From Candidatus Methylospira mobilis (GTDB lineage Bacteria; Pseudomonadota; Gammaproteobacteria; Methylococcales; Methylococcaceae): DNA of 64,000 nucleotides. The notes under the pieces are model-generated. The model was not told the DNA's origin, ran no database searches, and was given only the letters and a program-made list of their open reading frames with translations. The stretch spans positions 1,049,716-1,113,715 of the forward strand of contig NZ_CP044205.1 of assembly GCF_009498235.1 (NCBI RefSeq), given 5' to 3'. Shown here one piece after another: positions 1-8,997 of the stretch. The translations under genes were made by a program, and so were the position numbers. The number at the start of each line of letters is the position of its first letter. The stretch's first letter is position 1.

Positions 1-1
1 G

Positions 2-361
2 CCCATCAATAAGAACCTGATTATAAATCGTCTGCGAGTAGAGCTTAACCGCTCCGCCAAGGGTAAGATCAAATTTATCGGCCGTGAGTACGATTATGCA
101 CTGCAACGCGAGCGATCGCTCAAGCGTGAAGGTGAAACCGATATCGGCACAACCGGTCTGACTAAAGCGCTGTTCGGGGTCGATTTTAAGCTTGTCGGGA
201 GTATCGGTACGCTCGATACCAGCTCTTTCCGCAGTAGCGGGATGTATCAGCGCTATACCCAGGTTACCTTCGAAATGCTCGACCTGGAGAGCGGGGAAAT
301 TATCTGGAGCAATAATTACGAAATTGAAAAAGCGGCCGCCGATAGCGCGGTATATCGCTGA
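2..361 (+). CDS. LpoB-like penicillin-binding protein activator, 3' part
   Basis: Open frame entering from the window edge, 119 codons to TGA; the N-terminus with its presumed lipobox lies outside. The tail, with a VGSIGTLDT strand, an SSGMYQ stretch and the segment DLESGEIIWSNNYEIEK, matches the LpoB/FlgO-like periplasmic lipoprotein fold, in which LpoB activates a class A penicillin-binding protein at the outer membrane. Two further lipoprotein genes follow on the same strand, the arrangement seen where LpoB, a COG3014-type protein and YcfL are neighbours. The family call is from recognised sequence character. A role in PBP1B activation is inferred and could differ in this lineage. Confidence 0.7.
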   Translation, partial: PINKNLIINRLRVELNRSAKGKIKFIGREYDYALQRERSLKREGETDIGTTGLTKALFGVDFKLVGSIGTLDTSSFRSSGMYQRYTQVTFEMLDLESGEIIWSNNYEIEKAAADSAVYR

Positions 362-536
362 GATCTAGCTTGTCCACCCGCTCTAATGACTGCGATACTC
401 CAATGAAAATGCGGTCGCGTGGGGTACACAATGGTTACCGTTACGGGCAGGTAAGATATTCGTAACGGTAGCCTGCTCGTTGAAACCCGACTTCGAGCGA
501 ATAAGTTATTTCCGAAAATTAAGCTTAAATATTCAA

Positions 537-1847
537 ATGCGGAAAAGTTATTGGTTTTTTGTCGCTGCGGCGCTTGTGGAGACGCTATTGAGCGGGTGCG
601 CCTCAATTGATCGAAACTATCTTGCTCAACCTGCAGAAATACAGGCGTTTATTGCGAATAAACCCGCTGAGCTGCGCCCTTTTTTTAAAACGCTATTCGA
701 AGATGGCGAGCGTAATGCAGTTTTAAATGAAGACCGCCTGGGACTTGCGGCCCTCGAAGCCCGGCACTATGCCATTGCGGAACATGCGCTTGATGACGCT
801 ATTGCGCGGATCGACGCTATTTATGCCAATAATCCGCAGGCGGAAGCGGCGCGTTCCAATTTTCATCAGGAAAAAGTTAAAGACTTCAAGGGCGAAGCCT
901 ACGAGCGCGCCATGACATATTATTATCGGGGACTTCTTTATCTGCGCTCAGGTGAGTACGACAACGCCAGGGCGGCTTTCCTCGGCGCCAGCCGTCAGGA
1001 TAGATTTTCCGAAAACCCGAGCTACAACGAAGATTTCGGTCTTATGGATTATTTGGCGGGTTGGTCATCCATGTGCATGGGGGATCAGGCGTCGGCGCAG
1101 GATCATTTGCGCCGCGCCGCGCGCGTCACGCCATCGTTGACGAATCTGATCGATAATCCGGGCAAGTTTCTGGCTATCATGGAGTCCGGATATGCACCTC
1201 TAAAGATTAGAGAAGGTAAGTATCAGGAATTGCTGCAGTTTACCGACAATCCGGCCAACCGGAATAGCGATGTTCGATTGTACCAGGGGCATGCCGCCGT
1301 CGGCACGCCTGTTATGGCCGGGGATCTGTACTATCAGGCCGAGACCCAGGGCGTGCGCGTTGTCGATACGATCAACGCAGACAAGGCCCAATTCAAAAAC
1401 AATGCGTATACTGCTGCCGGGGTGGGTGGCGTAATAGCCAGAACTGGAACGATGATGACATTCTCACGCGATTCGAAAAGCCGGGATGCGGGTTTGGCGA
1501 TGATTGCGGCGGGTGCTTTGGTGAGTCTGATATCCAGCGGTATCGCGGCTGCTACTACGCCGGAGGCGGACATCCGGACGTGGGAAGGCTTGCCCAGGCA
1601 CATTTATCTGGAACCCCTGGAAACTCCGCCATCCGATCTGGGCGCGCTGACCATGAAGGTGCATGCTGCTTCGGAGCCGGTTTCGTTCGCTGTGAACTCT
1701 CAGCATGGCGAATGCGGATTTGCCTGGGCGCATTTCCCTTCGGCAAAACAACAGTTACCCCAAGCCCAAATCATACCCGAAGATACCGGTGAGCAGCGCG
1801 GGCAAGAAAATATGGCCTTTCGCGAACGATTGAAAACGCAGTTTTAA
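537..1847 (+). CDS. COG3014-like TPR-containing lipoprotein
   Basis: A 436-residue protein. The ATG at 537 is chosen because a signal peptide and lipobox follow at once (hydrophobic run, then LLSGC with the lipidation Cys), whereas the upstream in-frame ATG at 480 only adds 19 polar residues. The middle third is helical and TPR-like (YYYRGLLYLRSGEYDNA, DYLAGWSSMCMGD), and a hydrophobic glycine/alanine stretch lies near residues 280-340. It sits between an LpoB-like and a YcfL-like gene, an arrangement known for the COG3014 family of uncharacterised lipoproteins. A role in cell-wall synthase regulation is suggested only by this context. Molecular function is unknown. Confidence 0.7.
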   Translation: MRKSYWFFVAAALVETLLSGCASIDRNYLAQPAEIQAFIANKPAELRPFFKTLFEDGERNAVLNEDRLGLAALEARHYAIAEHALDDAIARIDAIYANNPQAEAARSNFHQEKVKDFKGEAYERAMTYYYRGLLYLRSGEYDNARAAFLGASRQDRFSENPSYNEDFGLMDYLAGWSSMCMGDQASAQDHLRRAARVTPSLTNLIDNPGKFLAIMESGYAPLKIREGKYQELLQFTDNPANRNSDVRLYQGHAAVGTPVMAGDLYYQAETQGVRVVDTINADKAQFKNNAYTAAGVGGVIARTGTMMTFSRDSKSRDAGLAMIAAGALVSLISSGIAAATTPEADIRTWEGLPRHIYLEPLETPPSDLGALTMKVHAASEPVSFAVNSQHGECGFAWAHFPSAKQQLPQAQIIPEDTGEQRGQENMAFRERLKTQF

Positions 1848-1927
1848 CGTGTTACGGAGACGATATATTATCGTCGGGGCCGCTAACCCAGTATTGTAAG
1901 CTGATTGCACTTGAGGAGAGAAACTTG

Positions 1928-2386
1928 ATGAATCCCAAACTAACTCTGGTGCTGGCGGCAGCGCTGCTGGCCGCCGGATGCGCGGAGCCCCGGACCATGG
2001 TCGTGGAGTGCAAATTTCCAACTCAATATATGCCGGACGGGCCGGCCCTGGTCGCGCAGGAATACGGTGAAATGAGTCCAATTCCATTGGATGCCGTGCA
2101 ATTCAACAACCCTCTGCTGAAGGAGCGGCTGGTGGTGCAAACATTGAAGGCCAGCCGTACCCCGACAAATACCGTGCAGGTTTCCGCACGCATAGTGAAC
2201 TGTACCGATGCGCCGCTGGTGCTGGGGTTGCGCTCACATTTTATGGGCGAAGACGCGGTGGAGAACGAGCCGGAAAGTGTCTGGCGCAAACTTATTATCC
2301 AGCCCCGCGCGCTAGGTAATTACAAGGAGTCCTCCCTGACTGCGGATGTGAATAATTACCTGATTGAAATCAGGGACGCGTATTGA
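1928..2386 (+). CDS. YcfL-like (DUF1425) lipoprotein
   Basis: A 152-residue protein. The ATG at 1928 follows a GAGGAG ribosome site at about 1913; a TTG lies one codon earlier. The signal peptide ends in LLAAGC, so it is a predicted outer-membrane lipoprotein. The body (LVVQTLKASRTPTNTVQVSARIVNCTD split over beta-strands, then SVWRKLIIQPRALG) fits the immunoglobulin-like YcfL/DUF1425 family, which is encoded beside LpoB in many gammaproteobacteria. Its stop overlaps the possible upstream TTG of the next gene, so the three lipoproteins and the peptidase probably form one transcript. No biochemical role is established for the family. Confidence 0.7.
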   Translation: MNPKLTLVLAAALLAAGCAEPRTMVVECKFPTQYMPDGPALVAQEYGEMSPIPLDAVQFNNPLLKERLVVQTLKASRTPTNTVQVSARIVNCTDAPLVLGLRSHFMGEDAVENEPESVWRKLIIQPRALGNYKESSLTADVNNYLIEIRDAY

Positions 2387-2412
2387 TTCATAAAACGGAT
2401 TCCGGATTCATA

Positions 2413-3333
2413 ATGAATAAACTCAAGATTGTTGCATATACTTTGTCGCTGTTACTGCCGGCTATACTGCTGGGAGGACAAGCTGTGCCACCTCCCGATC
2501 CTGTTGAGTTAATCCCCGCCGCTCCGGCGGAAATGTATAGAAATAATTTACCGCCGGTGCTGGAAAAACACGCCACCGGCTATATCCCGGAAAATCCGGA
2601 AAAGTACCTGGTCATGCCCCAGGTGCCTCATTACCGCGATATCTCGCCGCCGGAGTCGGTGCTGGCGCCGGAAGCCGATTTGTCTGCGATGTTTCCAAAG
2701 CCCGGCAATCAGGGTAAACAGAATTCCTGTGTCGCCTGGGCGACGGCCTATACGCGCAGTTATCACGAAGCTCGCAAACAAGGCGGCAGCAAACCCAGCG
2801 ATCCTGAACATATTTTCAGTCCGGCATTTATCTATAACCAGGTTAAAGTTGGAGGTTGCGATAGCGGCAGCAGTATTTCAGAGTCTTTGGGGCTGATGAA
2901 AAAAGCGGGCGTGGCCACGGAAGCGGTATTTCCTTACGAAGAAAACAATTGCTCGCGTTTGCCGGACGACCGGGCGTTAACTGACGCGTCGCATTTCCGC
3001 ATCGACGGCTGGAAAAAACTGGATACTCAGGAGATCGATGATATTAAAGGGCAAATTATCGCTGGAAACCCGGTGATTTTCGGCATGTATGTTTCCGATT
3101 CTTTCGACAGGCTGCGCGGCGACCAGGTTTACGATGATTTAACCTCGCCACGCACCGGAGCGCATGTCGTGGTGCTGGTGGGCTATAGCGAAACCAGACA
3201 GGCATTCAAACTGTTAAACTCCTGGGGCGAAAATTGGGGCGATAAAGGTATGGGCTGGATATCCTACGGCGCCCTGAAAAAATGGGCGGAAAACGCCTTT
3301 GTAATCGAGCTCGCCAGCACCCAACCACATTAG
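2413..3333 (+). CDS. Papain-like (C1 family) cysteine peptidase, secreted
   Basis: A 306-residue protein starting at ATG 2413, directly followed by a signal peptide (KLKIVAYTLSLLLPAILLGG). The catalytic Cys lies in NQGKQNSCVAWATAY with the preceding oxyanion Gln, the catalytic His in GAHVVVLVGY and the Asn in LLNSWGENWGDKG. This is the full C1 peptidase signature, so the enzyme is predicted to be active in the periplasm or outside the cell. A proline-rich linker precedes the domain. It ends the lipoprotein cluster and lies 127 bp upstream of the NifA site of the nif operon, so its relation to nif is probably only positional. The substrate is unknown. Confidence 0.8.
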   Translation: MNKLKIVAYTLSLLLPAILLGGQAVPPPDPVELIPAAPAEMYRNNLPPVLEKHATGYIPENPEKYLVMPQVPHYRDISPPESVLAPEADLSAMFPKPGNQGKQNSCVAWATAYTRSYHEARKQGGSKPSDPEHIFSPAFIYNQVKVGGCDSGSSISESLGLMKKAGVATEAVFPYEENNCSRLPDDRALTDASHFRIDGWKKLDTQEIDDIKGQIIAGNPVIFGMYVSDSFDRLRGDQVYDDLTSPRTGAHVVVLVGYSETRQAFKLLNSWGENWGDKGMGWISYGALKKWAENAFVIELASTQPH

Positions 3334-3430
3334 ATGTCGGAGATCCTGATACCGCCGCCTGCTACAAGAGACTTGCGGGCTGCGGTTGAAGTGGCGAGCC
3401 CGGAAACAAGTATTAACAACATTCAGTATT

Positions 3431-3444
3431 GTCACACTTGTGAC
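3431..3444. promoter_or_regulatory. Perfect 14-bp palindrome upstream of the nifE promoter
   Basis: GTCACACTTGTGAC is fully self-complementary. It also holds a near-match to a NifA half-site pair (TGT-N10-ACT from 3430). It lies just 5' of the clean NifA site and may be a second, weaker activator site or the operator of another regulator. Confidence 0.35.
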
Positions 3445-3459
3445 TCCGCATTTCGGCTT

Positions 3460-3475
3460 TGTCCGGTTGCCTACA
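3460..3475 (+). promoter_or_regulatory. NifA upstream activating sequence
   Basis: TGT-N10-ACA (TGTCCGGTTGCCTACA) matches the NifA binding consensus exactly. It is centred about 50 bp upstream of the -24 element of the nifE promoter. That spacing is a little short for the usual 80-150 bp but workable. Confidence 0.65.
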
Positions 3476-3517
3476 CGTATTTTCTTTGAGCCCTGTTGTA
3501 TTTGCTGCCTTCTATTA

Positions 3518-3533
3518 TGGCATGTGGTTTGCT
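3518..3533 (+). promoter_or_regulatory. Sigma-54 (-24/-12) promoter of the nifE operon
   Basis: TGGCATGTGGTTTGCT has the GG and GC dinucleotides at the required 12-bp spacing of an RpoN promoter. Transcription would start about 3544, giving a short leader before nifE at 3571. Confidence 0.75.
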
Positions 3534-3570
3534 TTGCATAGGTATAGACACAGTATTCGTGAGGGTTCCA

Positions 3571-5040
3571 ATGAAATCAGGCAAAGATATCGCACAGCTT
3601 TTGGACGAACCTGCTTGCGAGCATAACAAAAAATCGAAATCCGGGTGCGCCAAGCCCAAGCCGGGCGCGGCGGCGGGAGGGTGTGCGTTCGACGGCGCGC
3701 AGATCGCACTGCTGCCCATCGTCGATGTGGCGCATATCGTCCATGGTCCGATAGCCTGCGCGGGAAGTTCCTGGGATAACCGCGGCACGCGTTCATCCGG
3801 TCCCAAGCTGTACCGCATCGGGATGACAACTGATCTGACCGAGCAGGATATTATCATGGGGCGCTCGGAAAAACGCCTGTTTCATTCCATCAAGCAGGCT
3901 ATAGACAGTTATGATCCGCCTGCAGTGTTTGTTTACAACACCTGTGTGCCGGCGCTGATTGGCGACGATATCGATGCGATTTGCAAGGCGGCCGCGGAAA
4001 AATACGGTACCCCGGTGGTGCCGGTGGATTCTGCCGGATTTTACGGTACCAAGAACATGGGTAACCGCATTGCCGGTGAATCGATGGTGAAATACGTCGT
4101 CGGCACGCGCGAGCCCGATCCTTTGCCGGAGAGCGCAAAGCGTTCGGGTATTCCGGTATACGATGTCAACCTGATAGGCGAATACAACATTGCCGGCGAG
4201 CTTTGGCATGTGATGCCGTTGCTGGACGAGCTCGGCTTGCGGGTCTTGTGTACTCTGTCCGGCGATGCGCGTTACCGCGAAGTGCAAACCATGCATCGTG
4301 CGCGCGTCAACATGATGGTTTGTTCCAAGGCAATGCTGAACGTTGCACGGAAACTGGAAAGCCAGTTCGGCACGCCGTGGTTCGAAGGCAGTTTTTACGG
4401 CATTACCGATACCAGTCAGGCGTTGCGCGATTTTGCTCGCGTCATCAATGATCCTGATTTGATCGAGCGAACCGAAGCCGTTATTGCCCGTGAGGAAGCG
4501 CGCATTGCCGCCGAGTTGGCGCCCTGGCGCGAAAGGCTGGGGGGAAAACGCGTTTTGCTCAACACTGGCGGAGTGAAGAGCTGGTCGGTGGTGTCCGCGC
4601 TACAGGATTTAGGCATGGTATTGGTTGCAACCGGCACCAAGAAATCCACTGAGGAAGACAAGGCGCGCATACGAGAACTGATGGGCGAAGAGGCGTTGAT
4701 GCTTGATGACGTCAGTCCGCGCAAGCTGCTGCAGGTGGTGAAGGATTATCGCTGCGATATCCTGATAGCCGGCGGTCGCAACCTGTACACCGCTCTGAAG
4801 GCGCGTCTGCCTTTCCTGGATATCAATCAGGAACGTGAATTTGGCTATGCCGGTTATCGCGGCATGCTGGAGCTGGTCAGACAACTGGCTTTGACCATGG
4901 AAAGCCCGGTTTGGGAAGCGGTTCGTACGCCTGCGCCGTGGCATGTACCGAAAACCATCCAACCGCTAAGCGCGGAAACAGCCGAAGATGCTGACGAGTT
5001 GACCGAGTTCGGACATGGGGCGGAGGCGATACATGGCTGA
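3571..5040 (+). CDS. nifE: Nitrogenase FeMo-cofactor scaffold subunit NifE
   Basis: A 489-residue protein. The ATG at 3571 follows a GTGAGGG ribosome site, and the product starts like other NifE proteins ([18 protein letters not shown]). The alpha half of the NifEN scaffold finishes FeMo-co assembly from the NifB cluster before transfer to NifDK. The Cys ligands lie in [23 protein letters not shown] and [13 protein letters not shown], and [14 protein letters not shown] is typical of the family. Length is normal. It is the first gene of the sigma-54/NifA operon and overlaps nifN by 8 bp. There is no sign of damage. Confidence 0.96.
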   Translation: MKSGKDIAQLLDEPACEHNKKSKSGCAKPKPGAAAGGCAFDGAQIALLPIVDVAHIVHGPIACAGSSWDNRGTRSSGPKLYRIGMTTDLTEQDIIMGRSEKRLFHSIKQAIDSYDPPAVFVYNTCVPALIGDDIDAICKAAAEKYGTPVVPVDSAGFYGTKNMGNRIAGESMVKYVVGTREPDPLPESAKRSGIPVYDVNLIGEYNIAGELWHVMPLLDELGLRVLCTLSGDARYREVQTMHRARVNMMVCSKAMLNVARKLESQFGTPWFEGSFYGITDTSQALRDFARVINDPDLIERTEAVIAREEARIAAELAPWRERLGGKRVLLNTGGVKSWSVVSALQDLGMVLVATGTKKSTEEDKARIRELMGEEALMLDDVSPRKLLQVVKDYRCDILIAGGRNLYTALKARLPFLDINQEREFGYAGYRGMLELVRQLALTMESPVWEAVRTPAPWHVPKTIQPLSAETAEDADELTEFGHGAEAIHG

Positions 5041-6475
5041 GACTCCTGTTATCTCCAAGCGAAAAAAAGCGCTGTCGGTAAATCCGCTAAAGGCCAGTCA
5101 ACCGGTTGGCGGCTCGCTGGCGACGCTGGGGTTTAACCGCTCCATGCCGATGCTGCATGGCTCGCAAGGTTGTACTGCGTTTGCCAAGGTTTATTTCGTG
5201 AGGCATTTCCGCGAGCCGATTCCGCTGCAGTCAAGCGCGATGGATCAGGCCAGTTCGGTGATGGGCGCGGACGATAATGTAATCGAAGGCTTGAAAAACA
5301 TTGCTGAAAAGTCTGCGCCGGATTTGATTACCGTGCTGACTACCGGACTTTCCGAAACCCAAGGCACCGACATCAAGCGTTGCGTGCATGAGTTCCGTGC
5401 AAAGTATCCGCAGTTTGCTCATATTGGCGTGGTGGGAGTCAATACACCGGATTTTACCGGCTGCCTCGAAACCGGTTACGCAGCGACGCTGGTGCAGATC
5501 GTCAGCGAGTTGGTGCCGTTGGCGTCAGAAGCCGGCACCCGTCCCGGCAACCGGCCGCGTCAGGTTAACGTGCTGGCAGGATCGCTGTTGACACCGGGCG
5601 ACCTCGAACATCTGCGCGATATTATAGAGTGGTTCGGCTTGCGGCCGGTTATTGTTCCAGATGTGTCCGATTCTCTGGACGGACATTTGACGGATGAGGA
5701 TTTCAGTCCGGTCAGTCTGGGCGGAACGCCGATGTCCGAGTTGCGTACCTTGGGCGATTCCATCGCCAGTCTGGTTATCGGTACCTCGTTGAGCAAGGCG
5801 GGAGAAATACTGGAGCAGCGCACCGGCGTCAAATCCTTTTATTTTAATCATGTTTGCGGGCTGAAGGCGACCGACGCCCTGGTTAAAACCCTGGCCGATG
5901 TTGCAGCTGTACCGGTTCCGGAGCGCCTGGAACGTCAGCGCGCGCAATTGCTCGATTCCATGGTGGATACCCATTTCATGCTGGGTTTCCTTAGAGTTGC
6001 TATTGCAGCCGACCCGGATTTATTGGCCGCGTTGGCGAGCGTCGTGCATGAAATGGGCGGCCAGGTTGTTGCTGCGGTTGCGTCCAGCGACGGGCCGGCA
6101 TTGGCGCTGGCGCCGGTGTCTGCGATCAAGATCGGTGATCTGGAAGATTTGGAAGCGCTGGCGCGTGAGACTGACGCCGAACTGCTGGTCGGCAACTCTC
6201 ACGCCGCGCAGAGCGCCGAGCGTCTGAATATCCCCCTGTTACGGTGCGGTTTTCCGTTGTACGACACGGTGGGTGCTTATCAAAAGCGTTATGTCGGCTA
6301 TGCGGGAACCCGGCAGACATTATTCGATTTTGCCAATCTGGCGCTGGCTATGGTTCATCGGCACGAAGTTCCCGTTTACCGGTCGATCTTCGGGCAAAAA
6401 CCGGCCGAAGAGTTGGCAAGCTACCCGTTAGAGGCAGAATCCCATGGCGCTACTCCGACGCATGCGCATCATTGA
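5033..6475 (+). CDS. nifN: Nitrogenase FeMo-cofactor scaffold subunit NifN
   Basis: A 480-residue protein. The ATG at 5033 is preferred over 5015 because GGAGG at 5022-5026 is correctly spaced before it; this makes an 8-bp overlap with the nifE stop. It is the beta-type partner of NifE in the scaffold. The NifK-like landmark [20 protein letters not shown] carries the conserved Cys. [10 protein letters not shown] and [13 protein letters not shown] are further family markers. Length and context are normal. Translation is likely coupled to nifE, fitting the equimolar complex. Confidence 0.95.
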   Translation: MAETPVISKRKKALSVNPLKASQPVGGSLATLGFNRSMPMLHGSQGCTAFAKVYFVRHFREPIPLQSSAMDQASSVMGADDNVIEGLKNIAEKSAPDLITVLTTGLSETQGTDIKRCVHEFRAKYPQFAHIGVVGVNTPDFTGCLETGYAATLVQIVSELVPLASEAGTRPGNRPRQVNVLAGSLLTPGDLEHLRDIIEWFGLRPVIVPDVSDSLDGHLTDEDFSPVSLGGTPMSELRTLGDSIASLVIGTSLSKAGEILEQRTGVKSFYFNHVCGLKATDALVKTLADVAAVPVPERLERQRAQLLDSMVDTHFMLGFLRVAIAADPDLLAALASVVHEMGGQVVAAVASSDGPALALAPVSAIKIGDLEDLEALARETDAELLVGNSHAAQSAERLNIPLLRCGFPLYDTVGAYQKRYVGYAGTRQTLFDFANLALAMVHRHEVPVYRSIFGQKPAEELASYPLEAESHGATPTHAHH

Positions 6476-6494
6476 TCAGACCCAGGAACAATGT

Positions 6495-6926
6495 ATGGCC
6501 CCACATTTGAAAATTGCTTTTGCTACCGAAGACATGAAGCAAATCAACCAGCATTTCGGCTCGGCTAAAACCTTTGCGATTTATGCGATCAATCAGGATG
6601 AGCATACGCTGGTAGAAGTCGCCGAATTCGGCAAGCTGGAGCAGGACGGCAACGAAGACAAGCTGGCATCGAAAATAGCCTTGCTGCACGATTGCGCCGC
6701 GGTGTATTGCGAAGCTATAGGCGCGTCGGCGGTGCGACAGTTGATGGCGAGCGGCATCCAGCCGGTCAAGGTCTATCGCGGCAGCCTGATCAGTGATTTG
6801 TTGTGCGACTTTCAGAACGAACTGCGTTCAGGGCCTTCCGCGTGGGTGGCCAAGGCGCTGGCCCGTCAGGCCGCTCCCGATATGAGCCGCTTCGACCGTT
6901 TGGAGGCCGAGGGTTGGGATGAGTAG
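6495..6926 (+). CDS. nifX: FeMo-cofactor precursor carrier NifX
   Basis: A 143-residue protein starting at ATG 6495 (MAPHLKIAFATEDMKQ) after an AGGA site; an in-frame ATG at 6444 overlaps nifN and is less likely. It is a single NifX/NifB-C-type domain: INQHFGSAKTFAIYAI is the cofactor-binding His-containing strand-loop, and YCEAIGASAVRQLMASGIQPVKV is the second half. NifX binds the NifB cluster or FeMo-co between NifEN and NifDK. It follows nifN by 19 bp. A repeat element separates it from the next gene. Confidence 0.93.
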   Translation: MAPHLKIAFATEDMKQINQHFGSAKTFAIYAINQDEHTLVEVAEFGKLEQDGNEDKLASKIALLHDCAAVYCEAIGASAVRQLMASGIQPVKVYRGSLISDLLCDFQNELRSGPSAWVAKALARQAAPDMSRFDRLEAEGWDE

Positions 6927-6955
6927 TTACCCACGAACAGATTAAAAAGAGTTTT

Positions 6956-7051
6956 CCACGGAAAATACGAAAGACACGAAAAAAGCGCGGGTTGAATGGT
7001 TTGTGCTCAGACGCGAGTTGGCAGATAAAAATTTTCGTGATTTTCGTGGAC
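6956..7051. repeat. Inverted-repeat element of the ACGAAA family inside the nif operon
   Basis: The left arm 6956-6983 (CCACGGAAAATACGAAAGAC, then ACGAAAAA) and right arm 7031-7051 (ATTTTCGTGATTTTCGTGG) are imperfect inverted copies around about 47 bp of unrelated sequence. The same arms recur at 35551-35580 and 36645-36665, so this is a dispersed repeat. It lies between nifX and the DUF269 gene and could fold in the mRNA. Confidence 0.6.
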
Positions 7052-7105
7052 AGTATGAAGTCAAAAAAACCTCGCGCAGCGAGACAAAAAACAGAGGAAA
7101 CCATA

Positions 7106-7579
7106 ATGACCGAAGCCGGGCTTGTAATCGAGGAAACCGATGAAACACTCCAGTCGGATATCTCAAAGGAAATTTTAAAACAACTGAAGGCCGTGGACAG
7201 CTACGGCACCTATGACGGCTGGTCGGATGCAAAGATACTCGATCCGTTGATTCTGACCAAGGAGCGTAAACGCGCCATTCCGATTATCGGCGATCCCGAT
7301 GAAATTACCATGTCGCGCGTCAAATCCTATTACAACGCATTAGCCAGTCTGATCGAAAAGGAGTCCGGTCTGATGGCGGTGCCGGTGATTAATCTGTCGC
7401 ATGAAGGTTTCGGGCGCGCATTTGTCACCGTCGGCAGGTTGATCGTGCTGGACAAGACCTTGCGCGATGTGCATCGCTTTGGCTTTCCGTCGCTGGCAAA
7501 GTTGAACGAAGAAGCTGTCACCCTGATTAACAGGGCGGTGGAGTTAATCAAGACCTATCCTGAGGTCGCCAATCTCTAG
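7106..7579 (+). CDS. NifX-associated nitrogen fixation protein (DUF269)
   Basis: A 157-residue protein. The ATG at 7106 has a GAGGAAA ribosome site; a longer frame from 6992 runs through the repeat element and is rejected. The sequence (LKAVDSYGTYDGWSDAKIL, SHEGFGRAFVTVGRLIVLD, NEEAVTLINRAVELI) is the DUF269 family found after nifX in proteobacterial nif clusters. It is small, soluble and largely helical, with no metal-binding cysteines. It is presumed to act in cofactor assembly or transfer. The exact role is not known. Confidence 0.88.
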   Translation: MTEAGLVIEETDETLQSDISKEILKQLKAVDSYGTYDGWSDAKILDPLILTKERKRAIPIIGDPDEITMSRVKSYYNALASLIEKESGLMAVPVINLSHEGFGRAFVTVGRLIVLDKTLRDVHRFGFPSLAKLNEEAVTLINRAVELIKTYPEVANL

Positions 7580-7597
7580 TTAGTGCGAGGAATGATA

Positions 7598-7816
7598 ATG
7601 ACCCCTGAAGAGTTGCAAAAACTGGAAAAGGAAGTTGCCAAGGCCAAGCGTATCGCCACGGAATGGGCATCGAAAGTCCATGATCTGGTGGAGGATCGAC
7701 TGCCTGCCGGTTATGAAGAAATTCCCGAACTGGCTCAGTCAACCTTTGACGCATGCAAAGCCTGGGCCGAAGTAAACGAACGCCTGAAAGAGGCGAAGAA
7801 AGCATTGGCCGCCTGA
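7598..7816 (+). CDS. CCE_0567-type (DUF683) nif-associated small protein
   Basis: A 72-residue, highly charged helical protein (TPEELQKLEKEVAKAKRIA at the start, LKEAKKALAA at the end). The third of three clustered in-frame codons, ATG 7598, has the best spacing from GCGAGG at 7585-7590. The family forms a helical hairpin and is almost always encoded beside the DUF269 protein in nif operons. It has no enzymatic motif, and a partner or chaperone role is assumed. It lies 18 bp after the DUF269 gene. Confidence 0.85.
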   Translation: MTPEELQKLEKEVAKAKRIATEWASKVHDLVEDRLPAGYEEIPELAQSTFDACKAWAEVNERLKEAKKALAA

Positions 7817-7831
7817 GGCCGGGAGAAAAAC

Positions 7832-8143
7832 ATGAGCGATGTTGTAACCGGCGTAACCGCCGGCGGAACGGTATGGACGCCGACTTTTGTAAAGGCTATC
7901 GATCCGGCTCGTTGTATCGGATGCGGACGCTGTTTCAAGGTATGTCCGCGCGATGTCTTCGATCTGGTCGATCGCGGCGATGTCATGTCCGAGGAAGAAA
8001 TCGACGAGTTCGAGGATCTGGACGAGGATAACGCGCAAGTCATGACCATAGCGCATGCCAATGATTGTATCGGCTGTTCGGCGTGTTCCCGCGTTTGTCC
8101 GAAAAGTTGTTTTACTCACGCGCCATTGGCCGTAGCGGCCTGA
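7832..8143 (+). CDS. fdxB: Nif-specific ferredoxin III, two [4Fe-4S] clusters
   Basis: A 103-residue protein after a GGGAG site. It has two cluster motifs: CIGCGRCFKVCPRDVF near residues 28-43 and CIGCSACSRVCPKSC near 79-93. An acidic insertion lies between them (EEEIDEFEDLDEDN). This is the FdxB/ferredoxin III of nif operons, a low-potential electron carrier probably used in cofactor synthesis or for electron supply to NifH. It is co-transcribed with the nifX block. Confidence 0.93.
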   Translation: MSDVVTGVTAGGTVWTPTFVKAIDPARCIGCGRCFKVCPRDVFDLVDRGDVMSEEEIDEFEDLDEDNAQVMTIAHANDCIGCSACSRVCPKSCFTHAPLAVAA

Positions 8144-8154
8144 GGATAAGAGAA

Positions 8155-8481
8155 ATGCCCAAACCCAGTAAACACGTTTTTGTCTGTGTTCAGCGCAGAC
8201 AGGAAGGACACCCGCGCGGGTGCTGTGCTCAGCAGGGCGGCGATGCGGTGATGAATGCGTTCCTGACGCAAATCCAGCAGCGCAATCTGTTCAACACAAT
8301 TTCGGTAACCAATACCGGTTGCCTGGGTCCTTGCAGTTTCGGAGCCAGCGTGCTCGTTTATCCGGAAGGAATTATGTACGGCAAGGTGACTCCCGAGGAT
8401 GTACCGGCCATCATAGATGAACATCTGCTGAACGACGTACCGGTTGAGCGGCTCAAAGTGCCTGAGTTTGTTTGGGGGTAG
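8155..8481 (+). CDS. Thioredoxin-like [2Fe-2S] ferredoxin
   Basis: A 108-residue protein starting at ATG 8155 (MPKPSKHVFVCVQRRQ). The cluster ligands are visible as Cys in VFVCVQ, GCC after HPRG, and NTGCLGPC. This is the (2Fe-2S) ferredoxin fold related to NuoE and the Shethna-type proteins, with a thioredoxin-like core. In nif clusters such proteins serve as electron carriers or protect nitrogenase from oxygen. Which applies here cannot be read from the sequence. It lies 11 bp after fdxB. Confidence 0.85.
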   Translation: MPKPSKHVFVCVQRRQEGHPRGCCAQQGGDAVMNAFLTQIQQRNLFNTISVTNTGCLGPCSFGASVLVYPEGIMYGKVTPEDVPAIIDEHLLNDVPVERLKVPEFVWG

Positions 8482-8490
8482 GAGAGAATC

Positions 8491-8997
8491 ATGACGCCGG
8501 TAGGATTTGTCGAAGACCCCGTTTTTTTTGGTGTGGGCATCAAACGCACGACGCACAGGCGTTTGCAGTATGCCGTATCCAGGAATCGCAGCAATCGCCT
8601 GGAAGCGGAGCGCGCGCTGTGGGAGGTCCAGGCCGACGACCCTTGCTGTTTGCAAGTGTATTTTGCGCTGTATAAATTTTATGCGCATCATTGTCGTTTG
8701 GGCGATGCTGAGCGTGCGGCGCGCCTGGCGTTGTCGGAGTCGGCGCGGCAGGGACGCTTTAATCCGAATTGGGATGAACTGGTTAAAAAGGCTGCCCCGC
8801 GTTCCTTGTATGCAAGTGAAGCTGGTTTGTTTTATCTGTTTTCGCTGAAGGCCTTGTCATTTATCAAGCTCAGGCAGCATAAGCCTGAAGAAGCCGCTTC
8901 GGTATTGAAAGTATTGTTCAAACTGGACCCGGATGATCGATCAGGTGCATCGGTAACGCGCGCACTGGCGGAGTCGGTGGGTGTGGAGTTCGAATGA
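8491..8997 (+). CDS. Nif-operon helical repeat protein, unknown function
   Basis: A 168-residue protein with an AGGAG ribosome site. It is mostly alpha-helical with two TPR-like units (CCLQVYFALYKFYAHHCRLG, then GLFYLFSLKALSFIKLRQH and KPEEAASVLKVLFKLDP). There is no signal peptide or membrane segment. A CC pair and CRLG supply cysteines but no clear cluster motif. It lies 9 bp after the 2Fe-2S ferredoxin and overlaps the next gene by 4 bp (ATGA), so it belongs to the nif transcript. A protein-binding scaffold role is plausible. I do not recognise a characterised homologue. Confidence 0.75.
   Translation: MTPVGFVEDPVFFGVGIKRTTHRRLQYAVSRNRSNRLEAERALWEVQADDPCCLQVYFALYKFYAHHCRLGDAERAARLALSESARQGRFNPNWDELVKKAAPRSLYASEAGLFYLFSLKALSFIKLRQHKPEEAASVLKVLFKLDPDDRSGASVTRALAESVGVEFE

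Noticed and set aside
480-536. Upstream start for the COG3014-like lipoprotein
   Set aside because: It would place 19 polar residues before the signal peptide. ATG 537 gives a normal lipoprotein signal.
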